A stretch of DNA of 64,000 nt from Stenotrophomonas nematodicola (GTDB lineage Bacteria > Pseudomonadota > Gammaproteobacteria > Xanthomonadales > Xanthomonadaceae): contig NZ_WIAY01000001.1 in NCBI RefSeq assembly GCF_009467805.1, positions 872,982 through 936,981 of the forward strand. Direction: 5' to 3'. The number at the start of each line of letters is the position of its first letter. Positions within the stretch are counted from its first letter, which is position 1. Position numbers and translations under genes: made by a program. Shown here piece by piece: positions 58,905 through 64,000 of this stretch. The notes below the pieces were generated by a model. The model did no database searches and was not told the origin of the DNA. It worked only from the letters and a program-made list of their open reading frames with translations.

Positions 58905-58929
58905 GTGCAGCCGTCTTCTGAAAACGACA
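58905..58929 (-). repeat. IRi, outer 25-bp inverted repeat of the class 1 integron
   Basis: It reads leftwards as TGTCGTTTTCAGAAGACGGC followed by TGCAC. It marks the right edge of the integron, directly next to codon 15 of Tn5393 tnpA. Confidence 0.93.
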
Positions 58930-58974
58930 AGTCCCCTGCACGATGCTGTCTTGCGCCGTCACTTTACTAACCAT
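58930..58974 (-). pseudogene. tnpA: First 15 codons of Tn5393 tnpA
   Basis: ATG at 58974, encoding MVSKVTAQDSIVQGT, up to the IRi junction. It is the 5' end of the gene whose 3' part is at 41837-44033. The section between was deleted or replaced by the integron and IS6100. Confidence 0.85.
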
Positions 58975-59078
58975 AAACACCCTTTGTATGCCTTAGACAG
59001 AATTACGGGTTAAGTGACAATTTTTGACGACCGGCACGTTCTGGCTCACACTGTCACATAATCGAACGTTTGTGATAC
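58975..59078. other. res site / divergent tnpA-tnpR promoter region of Tn5393
   Basis: 104 bp between the divergent tnpA and tnpR starts, with AT-rich inverted motifs such as tgtcacataatcgaacgtttgtgata. In Tn3-family elements this interval holds the resolution site and both promoters. The exact subsites are not resolved by eye. Confidence 0.7.
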
Positions 59079-59693
59079 ATGCTGATCGGATATGCCCGCG
59101 TCTCCAAAGCCGATGGCTCGCAGTCTCTCGACCTGCAGCACGACGCCTTGCGCGCCGCAGGTGTCGAACGGGACAATATCTATGATGATCTTGCTTCCGG
59201 CGGTCGTGATGATCGCCCTGGCTTGACTGCCTGCCTCAAGTCATTGCGTGACGGCGATGTGCTGGTGGTCTGGAAGCTCGATCGCCTCGGACGATCGCTT
59301 GCCCATCTGGTCAACACGGTGAAGGAGCTGTCAGACCGCAAGATCGGCCTGCGGGTTCTGACTGGAAAGGGCGCTCAGATCGACACCACGACTGCGTCCG
59401 GTCGCATGGTGTTCGGAATCTTCGCCACCTTGGCCGAGTTCGAGCGGGATCTGATCCGAGAGCGCACCATGGCGGGTCTCGCCTCCGCGAGAGCGCGCGG
59501 TCGCAAGGGCGGACGAAAATTCGCGCTCACCAAAGCTCAGGTGCGTCTCGCGCAAGCCGCCATGGCCCAGCGCGATACTTCAGTTTCCGATCTCTGCAAG
59601 GAACTCGGCATCGAGCGCGTCACTCTCTACCGATATGTCGGTCCCAAAGGCGAGCTCAGAGACCATGGAAAGCATGTTCTCGGACTTACGTAG
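59079..59693 (+). CDS. tnpR: Tn5393 resolvase TnpR
   Basis: A 204-residue serine recombinase. The catalytic Ser is in IGYARVSKADGSQSLD (Ser9 region), with VVWKLDRLGRSLAHL and a C-terminal HTH (SVSDLCKELGIERVTLYRY). It resolves cointegrates at res and represses tnpA/tnpR. No IS1133 is inserted in it, unlike the original Tn5393. Intact. Confidence 0.95.
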   Translation: MLIGYARVSKADGSQSLDLQHDALRAAGVERDNIYDDLASGGRDDRPGLTACLKSLRDGDVLVVWKLDRLGRSLAHLVNTVKELSDRKIGLRVLTGKGAQIDTTTASGRMVFGIFATLAEFERDLIRERTMAGLASARARGRKGGRKFALTKAQVRLAQAAMAQRDTSVSDLCKELGIERVTLYRYVGPKGELRDHGKHVLGLT

Positions 59694-59758
59694 CAACTCG
59701 TTTCTTTTCGCAGGTTGAGCCACCTCCGCGCTTCATCAGAAAACTGAAGGAACCTCCA

Positions 59759-60562
59759 TTGAATCGAACTAATATTTTTTTTGGTGAATCGCATTCTGAC
59801 TGGTTGCCTGTCAGAGGCGGAGAATCTGGTGATTTTGTTTTTCGACGTGGTGACGGGCATGCCTTCGCGAAAATCGCACCTGCTTCCCGCCGCGGTGAGC
59901 TCGCTGGAGAGCGTGACCGCCTCATTTGGCTCAAAGGTCGAGGTGTGGCTTGCCCCGAGGTGATCAACTGGCAGGAGGAACAGGAGGGTGCATGCTTGGT
60001 GATAACGGCAATTCCGGGAGTACCGGCGGCTGATCTGTCTGGAGCGGATTTGCTCAAAGCGTGGCCGTCAATGGGGCAGCAACTTGGCGCTGTTCACAGC
60101 CTATCGGTTGATCAATGTCCGTTTGAGCGCAGGCTGTCGCGAATGTTCGGACGCGCCGTTGATGTGGTGTCCCGCAATGCCGTCAATCCCGACTTCTTAC
60201 CGGACGAGGACAAGAGTACGCCGCAGCTCGATCTTTTGGCTCGTGTCGAACGAGAGCTACCGGTGCGGCTCGACCAAGAGCGCACCGATATGGTTGTTTG
60301 CCATGGTGATCCCTGCATGCCGAACTTCATGGTGGACCCTAAAACTCTTCAATGCACGGGTCTGATCGACCTTGGGCGGCTCGGAACAGCAGATCGCTAT
60401 GCCGATTTGGCACTCATGATTGCTAACGCCGAAGAGAACTGGGCAGCGCCAGATGAAGCAGAGCGCGCCTTCGCTGTCCTATTCAATGTATTGGGGATCG
60501 AAGCCCCCGACCGCGAACGCCTTGCCTTCTATCTGCGATTGGACCCTCTGACTTGGGGTTGA
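59759..60562 (+). CDS. strA: Streptomycin phosphotransferase APH(3'')-Ib
   Basis: A 267-residue aminoglycoside kinase starting at TTG 59759. The catalytic loop VVCHGDPCMPNFMVDP (Asp, Asn) and the Mg-binding IDLGRLGTADRYADLALM are intact. It phosphorylates streptomycin at 3''. It overlaps strB by one base (TGATG) and is transcribed with tnpR. Confidence 0.97.
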   Translation: MNRTNIFFGESHSDWLPVRGGESGDFVFRRGDGHAFAKIAPASRRGELAGERDRLIWLKGRGVACPEVINWQEEQEGACLVITAIPGVPAADLSGADLLKAWPSMGQQLGAVHSLSVDQCPFERRLSRMFGRAVDVVSRNAVNPDFLPDEDKSTPQLDLLARVERELPVRLDQERTDMVVCHGDPCMPNFMVDPKTLQCTGLIDLGRLGTADRYADLALMIANAEENWAAPDEAERAFAVLFNVLGIEAPDRERLAFYLRLDPLTWG

Positions 60563-61398
60563 TGTTCATGCCGCCTGTTTTTCCTGCTCATTGGCACGTT
60601 TCGCAACCTGTTCTCATTGCGGACACCTTTTCCAGCCTCGTTTGGAAAGTTTCATTGCCAGACGGGACTCCTGCAATCGTCAAGGGATTGAAACCTATAG
60701 AAGACATTGCTGATGAACTGCGCGGGGCCGACTATCTGGTATGGCGCAATGGGAGGGGAGCAGTCCGGTTGCTCGGTCGTGAGAACAATCTGATGTTGCT
60801 CGAATATGCCGGGGAGCGAATGCTCTCTCACATCGTTGCCGAGCACGGCGACTACCAGGCGACCGAAATTGCAGCGGAACTAATGGCGAAGCTGTATGCC
60901 GCATCTGAGGAACCCCTGCCTTCTGCCCTTCTCCCGATCCGGGATCGCTTTGCAGCTTTGTTTCAGCGGGCGCGCGATGATCAAAACGCAGGTTGTCAAA
61001 CTGACTACGTCCACGCGGCGATTATAGCCGATCAAATGATGAGCAATGCCTCGGAACTGCGTGGGCTACATGGCGATCTGCATCATGAAAACATCATGTT
61101 CTCCAGTCGCGGCTGGCTGGTGATAGATCCCGTCGGTCTGGTCGGTGAAGTGGGCTTTGGCGCCGCCAATATGTTCTACGATCCGGCTGACAGAGACGAC
61201 CTTTGTCTCGATCCTAGACGCATTGCACAGATGGCGGACGCATTCTCTCGTGCGCTGGACGTCGATCCGCGTCGCCTGCTCGACCAGGCGTACGCTTATG
61301 GGTGCCTTTCCGCAGCTTGGAACGCGGATGGAGAAGAGGAGCAACGCGATCTAGCTATCGCGGCCGCGATCAAGCAGGTGCGACAGACGTCATACTAG
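60562..61398 (+). CDS. strB: Streptomycin phosphotransferase APH(6)-Id
   Basis: A 278-residue kinase beginning MFMPPVFPAHWHVS. Catalytic loop RGLHGDLHHENIMFSSRGW and the downstream WLVIDPVGLVGE. It phosphorylates streptomycin at position 6. ATG 60562 overlaps the strA stop. An in-frame start at 60553 lies within strA and is not used. The gene ends about 25 bp before the right terminal repeat. Confidence 0.97.
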   Translation: MFMPPVFPAHWHVSQPVLIADTFSSLVWKVSLPDGTPAIVKGLKPIEDIADELRGADYLVWRNGRGAVRLLGRENNLMLLEYAGERMLSHIVAEHGDYQATEIAAELMAKLYAASEEPLPSALLPIRDRFAALFQRARDDQNAGCQTDYVHAAIIADQMMSNASELRGLHGDLHHENIMFSSRGWLVIDPVGLVGEVGFGAANMFYDPADRDDLCLDPRRIAQMADAFSRALDVDPRRLLDQAYAYGCLSAAWNADGEEEQRDLAIAAAIKQVRQTSY

Positions 61399-61423
61399 AT
61401 ATCAAGCGACTTCTCCTATCCCC

Positions 61424-61504
61424 TGGGAACACATCAATCTTACCGGAGAATATCGTTGGCCAAAGCCTTAGCGTAGGATTTCGCCCTCTCCCGCAAACGA
61501 CCCC
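61424..61504 (-). repeat. Right 81-bp terminal inverted repeat of the Tn5393-like element
   Basis: Inverse of 41804-41884 with a few mismatches. It ends with CCCC at 61504 and is followed by the AAGTA duplication. Confidence 0.92.
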
Positions 61505-61509
61505 AAGTA
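61505..61509. repeat. 5-bp target-site duplication AAGTA, right copy
   Basis: Pairs with 41799-41803. Rejoining the flanks restores ...CTG AAG TAG CGC..., the end of traG. Confidence 0.93.
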
Positions 61510-61521
61510 GCGCGGTGCCGA

Positions 61522-61887
61522 TCAGTCGTCGGTGTACAACTCGTGCGACGTATCGTTGTACAGATTGGGATCGTAGCCGGGTGTCTTGCGCAGTTCGGTG
61601 AGGTCGGTGAACGGCCACTCGTCTTCTTCCGATGTATTGGCAGCCGCCGCCCATCCCGCCACCACGACTCCCAGCAACACGAGTGCGAACCAGAAGGCGG
61701 CGTAGAGCAGCGCGCCCAGCACAGCCAGCTTGACCACCCACAGCAGCACTGTGGCACCAACCGAAGGCACCCCTTTGGCCACCAACCAATTCGATACCCG
61801 CCGTTCGCCACGCGCATAGACGCGCCATCCGCGGCCAAAGGTACGGCCGAGGCGTTCTGCGGTACTGGTGCGGGTCGTCGTGTTCAT
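61522..61887 (-). CDS. DUF3742 family protein
   Basis: A 121-residue protein of the DUF3742 family, the regular convergent neighbour of traG in these ICEs. Two membrane spans lie in the middle (VLLWVVKLAVLGALLYAAF; FALVLLGVVVAGWAAAA). The N-terminus is basic and the C-terminus acidic (SEEDEWPFTDLTEL). In the uninterrupted ICE its stop would lie about 12 bp from the traG stop. The transposon sits in that gap. Function unknown. Confidence 0.85.
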   Translation of the reverse strand: MNTTTRTSTAERLGRTFGRGWRVYARGERRVSNWLVAKGVPSVGATVLLWVVKLAVLGALLYAAFWFALVLLGVVVAGWAAAANTSEEDEWPFTDLTELRKTPGYDPNLYNDTSHELYTDD

Positions 61888-61971
61888 GGTCGTCTCCTGC
61901 TACTGAGGAATGCCTATTCCTGTTTGCTCCACTTCATTCCGTTTCGGGCTTCAATGTGTTTTCTTGCTGCT

Positions 61972-62604
61972 TCAGGACGCTTCGTCATCCGGTTCCACCG
62001 GGCCGGGGTCGGGCTCCACGCCGATGCGGTAGGTGGCAACGAAACGCGGCCAGTCCACATGGTCAACCAGGTCGATGTCCTCGACAACGCTGACCTTCGT
62101 TCCCGCACGCTCGAACAGGGCGATGCTCGCGGCGGGATAGTTGTTGCGCGACGGATAGAGCACCCCGTCGAACAGCGGCTGGCCGTCGTCGCCGACCATC
62201 GCATGCACCTGAGCGGACACCTGCTGCGTGTGCGTGTAGTCGCGGCTCGCCAACTGCTCCAGATTCAGGCCGAAGTAGCCCGCCATGACGCCCGGCGCCG
62301 TGAGGTCGGCCAGGAGCACGTCGTCCAGCACGCCCACGGCGCGGACCATCCGGGCGTGGACCTCCTTCAGGGCGATGGAGCGCTTCGTGTCTTCAAGCCA
62401 CTGGTGCTTGTGAAACACCGACTCCATCAGCGCCGTGGGCAGGTCGCGCCCCAGGTAGAGCACGCCGTAGGCCCCCGCCGGGTCATCGTAGCGATTCGTG
62501 CTGCTGCGACCATAGTACAGCGGGCTGCCCCGATAGACGACGCGGCTCACATGCTGGAGCAGTTCACCGGCATCGATCAGGAACGAAGGCAGCTCGTGGC
62601 TCAT
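61972..62604 (-). CDS. RES-domain toxin
   Basis: A 210-residue RES-family protein. RES toxins degrade NAD+ and arrest growth. Expected active-site elements are visible: VYRGSPLYYGR (Arg25 region), YGVLYLGRDLPTALMESVF (Tyr46/Glu61 region) and the later Ser-containing FDGVLYPSRNN. It is encoded 12 bases downstream of the antitoxin in one operon. The last 15 residues are acidic. The pair probably stabilises the ICE in its host. Confidence 0.87.
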   Translation of the reverse strand: MSHELPSFLIDAGELLQHVSRVVYRGSPLYYGRSSTNRYDDPAGAYGVLYLGRDLPTALMESVFHKHQWLEDTKRSIALKEVHARMVRAVGVLDDVLLADLTAPGVMAGYFGLNLEQLASRDYTHTQQVSAQVHAMVGDDGQPLFDGVLYPSRNNYPAASIALFERAGTKVSVVEDIDLVDHVDWPRFVATYRIGVEPDPGPVEPDDEAS

Positions 62605-62616
62605 GGCGATCTCGCT

Positions 62617-63243
62617 TCAATGCACCTGGACGCCCAGCACGTTGAACACGGCCTCGGCCACGTCATCGATCGTGCCATGCGTCACCGCATCCACCGGCGA
62701 GCGCCCACCCAAGCCTTCGAGCGGTTCGGACAGTGCGCGGTAGATCGTCCAGTGATCGATACCCTCGACCTCCTGAAGCACGGTTTGGGTCAACTGCTGT
62801 TTCACCGGGTCGAGCTGCCAGTCGGGCAGCTTCTGACCGCGCGGCCCCACGTTCAGCGCCAGCAGCCGACGCGCGAGGATGTCCTTGTAGATCTGCTGGC
62901 GCGACTTGTCCGCCAGCTTGGCGAACTCCGCGGGCGGCAGGTTGTGCGGCTGGTTGAAGGTTTCCAGCAGCACGGCGCGGCCTCGCTGGACGTCGGTTTC
63001 ATTCGGTGCCCAGCGCGTGTCGGCGCGCAGCGCGGCCGCCTTGCGTGCAAGGGCCTGCCCAACGGTCTCCCCCTCCAAGTTGGCGGGCAGTGTCACCGCT
63101 TCCACACGCTCGTGGACGAACGCCTGCAACTCGGCCGCGAAAGCCGTGGCATCCCGGATTTCGACGGTATCCGCGAAGCGGCGTACATCTTCCACCGTGA
63201 CGCGCGGCAGACGGTCGGCAATGAATTCAATGGCAGTGGGCAT
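62617..63243 (-). CDS. Xre/MbcA/ParS-type antitoxin
   Basis: A 208-residue antitoxin partner of the RES toxin. The C-terminal ~55 residues (LSEPLEGLGGRSPVDAVTHG, then DDVAEAVFNVLG) are the toxin-binding DUF2384-type domain. The middle has an HTH-like PPAEFAKLADKSRQQIYKDI. The N-terminal ~90 residues are an extra helical domain, so it is longer than most. GGGAG stands at proper distance from ATG 63243. A second ATG at 63249 overlaps the site and is less likely. Confidence 0.85.
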   Translation of the reverse strand: MPTAIEFIADRLPRVTVEDVRRFADTVEIRDATAFAAELQAFVHERVEAVTLPANLEGETVGQALARKAAALRADTRWAPNETDVQRGRAVLLETFNQPHNLPPAEFAKLADKSRQQIYKDILARRLLALNVGPRGQKLPDWQLDPVKQQLTQTVLQEVEGIDHWTIYRALSEPLEGLGGRSPVDAVTHGTIDDVAEAVFNVLGVQVH

Positions 63244-63276
63244 GGTCATCTCCCGAGTAGGTTTGGGACAGGATTC

Positions 63277-63316
63277 ACTCTAGTCGCCTTTGTCGCGTCT
63301 GTCAACTTAGTCGCCT
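63277..63316 (-). promoter_or_regulatory. Toxin-antitoxin promoter with operator repeats
   Basis: Reading leftwards: -35 TTGACA (63300-63305), 17-bp spacer, -10 TAGAGT (63277-63282), about 35 bp before the antitoxin start. Two exact copies of AGGCGACTA, 63308-63316 just upstream of the -35 and 63281-63289 overlapping the -10, are spaced 27 bp apart. They are the likely operators for autoregulation by the antitoxin or the complex. Confidence 0.8.
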
Positions 63317-63562
63317 GAGTGAGAACAACCTACCTGGCGGAAGCAGCGTTCCCACAGCATAGGCAGAGGCCAGCGCCGGGTCGCCGTCCAATGCATTCGA
63401 GCGGGTTCCACATTGACGCTGGAGCCGCAACCCAGGCCTCGCTATACCGAAACGGTTAAAGGCCAAAGGGCCGAAATGGCAAGGGAATGGGGTGCAAGGG
63501 GAAAGGCCCTACCTCGAAAAGGCCAAAAGGCCTCCCGGTCGGCCCGTCATCAGGACACCCAC
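63317..63562 (+). other. Leader of the relaxase gene; candidate oriT region
   Basis: 246 bp between the antitoxin promoter and the relaxase start. Four copies of AAAGGCC (63458-63464, 63502-63508, 63518-63524 and 63526-63532) form an unusual purine/GGCC repeat cluster just before the MobH gene. oriT is often next to the relaxase gene in this group, so the cluster is a candidate. No nick-site consensus is known to me for comparison. Confidence 0.4.
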
Positions 63563-64000
63563 ATGCTTTCCCTGTTCCAGCGAAAACGGCCCCCGGTCGC
63601 TGCCGCACCGACGCCACCACCCGTCACCGCCCTCCCGAAAGGGCTGCTGCGTCCTGAGTCGGCCGCATCGCTGCTGGCCACCCCACGCCGGCAGAAGCTG
63701 CTGGAGCACATCTGGCAGCGTACCTCGCTCTCGCGTAGGCAATTCGCCACCCTGTATCGCACGCCCCTGGAACGCTATGCCGAACTGGTCCAGGCCTTCC
63801 CGGCCTCCGAGGCGCATCACCATGCCTACCCGGGCGGCATGCTCGACCACGGCCTGGAGATCGTCGCCTACAGCCTGAAACTGCGGCAGTCCCATCTGCT
63901 GCCCATCGGTGCCAGTCCCGAAGACCAGGCGGCCCAGTCCGAAGCCTGGACCGCCGCCGTTGCCTATGCTGCGCTGCTCCACGATATTGGCAAGATCGCC
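63563..64000 (+). CDS. traI: MobH family relaxase TraI (TIGR03760), N-terminal part
   Basis: The first 146 codons of a MobH relaxase, open to the right edge of the window. Expected N-terminal features: the SRRQFATLYRTPLERYAELV segment and the HD-type metal site HHHAYPGGMLDHGLEIV with ALLHDIGKIA. MobH relaxases nick oriT with an HD/HxD metal fold and pilot the strand through the channel. It lies next to traG/DUF3742 and the TA pair on the + strand. Confidence 0.9.
   Translation, partial: MLSLFQRKRPPVAAAPTPPPVTALPKGLLRPESAASLLATPRRQKLLEHIWQRTSLSRRQFATLYRTPLERYAELVQAFPASEAHHHAYPGGMLDHGLEIVAYSLKLRQSHLLPIGASPEDQAAQSEAWTAAVAYAALLHDIGKIA

Larger units (their letters stand above)
44914..58929 (-). 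mobile_element. Tn402-type class 1 integron, In4-like, interrupted by an IS26 transposon
   Basis: From IRi (58905-58929) through intI1, attI1, cassettes qacF, aadB, cmlA1, aadA2, then qacEdelta1, sul1, orf5 and the IRt segment. IS6100 adjoins it on the left. It is inserted in Tn5393 tnpA after codon 15. A target duplication cannot be checked because the left junction was deleted. Confidence 0.92.
41804..61504. mobile_element. Tn5393-derived multidrug-resistance transposon (19.7 kb)
   Basis: It is bounded by 81-bp inverted repeats that begin GGGGTCGTTTGCGGGAG, and flanked by AAGTA on both sides. It keeps the Tn5393 tnpA 3' part, tnpR, strA and strB. tnpA is interrupted by a class 1 integron that itself carries an IS26 composite transposon. 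The intact duplication shows it arrived by transposition as one unit, or matured in place after a simple Tn5393 insertion. It cannot move with its own tnpA now but could in trans. Confidence 0.93.

Noticed and set aside
61415..61430. tatcccctggg near the right end of Tn5393 as a fourth copy of the replication-region palindrome
   Set aside because: Only one arm is present and it belongs to the transposon sequence, so the resemblance is chance.
61303..61601. Open frame spanning the strB end, the right repeat and the ICE junction
   Set aside because: It crosses the transposon boundary, overlaps strB in another frame and lacks a ribosome-binding site.
1..64000. CRISPR arrays, rRNA or tRNA genes, and an ICE attachment site
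   Set aside because: No regularly spaced repeats, no rRNA signature and no cloverleaf sequence were seen. The integrase and att ends must lie outside the window.

Overview
The window is about 64 kb of GC-rich DNA. Almost all of it is one integrative and conjugative element (ICE) of the group with a G-type (MPF_G) type IV secretion system and a MobH relaxase, the group that includes ICEclc, PAGI-2, PAPI-1 and SPI-7. The gene families (STY4528, PFL_4669, DUF3158, STY4534/DUF3577, DUF3275, the TIGR0374x-0376x/PFL_47xx conjugation proteins, RAQPRD, SXT-type TraD) and the codon use point to a beta- or gammaproteobacterial host such as Pseudomonas or a Burkholderiales genus. The sequence does not fix the species. 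No chromosomal core gene, rRNA, tRNA or CRISPR array is visible, and the window starts inside one gene and ends inside another.

Layout. (1) 1-6800: replication and DNA-processing block: end of a STY4528-type replication protein, PFL_4669, DUF3158, ssb, topB and a C5-cytosine methyltransferase. Three copies of a ctatcccc-T-ggggatag palindrome lie around it. (2) 6801-21500: about sixteen separate genes on the + strand, mostly small, often acidic and of unknown function, plus STY4534, DUF3275, a DUF6094-like methyltransferase and a large DEAH/SNF2-type helicase. Most have their own leader with hairpins or a Rho-independent terminator, and four leaders carry a three-stem RNA that I match to the radC RNA motif. 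(3) 21586-41804: the conjugation machinery in three tightly packed operons that begin at 21652, 27791 and 37121. Each operon has an ATTGTTTG motif 58-61 bp before its first codon. A fifth radC-type RNA precedes radC itself, between operons 2 and 3. (4) 41804-61504: a 19.7-kb Tn5393-derived resistance transposon. (5) 61522-64000: ICE backbone again: DUF3742, a RES/Xre-type toxin-antitoxin pair with a readable promoter and operator repeats, and the start of the MobH relaxase.

The resistance island is a nest of elements. A Tn5393-like transposon (81-bp inverted repeats, 5-bp duplication AAGTA) sits exactly at the stop codon of ICE traG. Its tnpA is interrupted by a Tn402-type class 1 integron (IRi, intI1, attI1, cassettes qacF-aadB-cmlA1-aadA2, then qacEdelta1, sul1, orf5, an IRt segment and IS6100). 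intI1 is split by an IS26 composite transposon (8-bp duplication CCGTAGAA) carrying tetR-tetA(C). Inside that, an IS256-family element (8-bp duplication CTCCCATC) splits an Xre-type regulator gene. tnpR, strA and strB of Tn5393 follow on the right. Predicted resistances are quaternary ammonium compounds, gentamicin/tobramycin/kanamycin, chloramphenicol, streptomycin/spectinomycin, sulfonamide and tetracycline.

The ICE conjugation genes are not broken by the island, so the multidrug cargo can plausibly travel with the ICE. Several inner elements are disabled: tnpA of Tn5393 and intI1 are both broken, so the cassette array is effectively frozen, although the integron promoter Pc remains in place.
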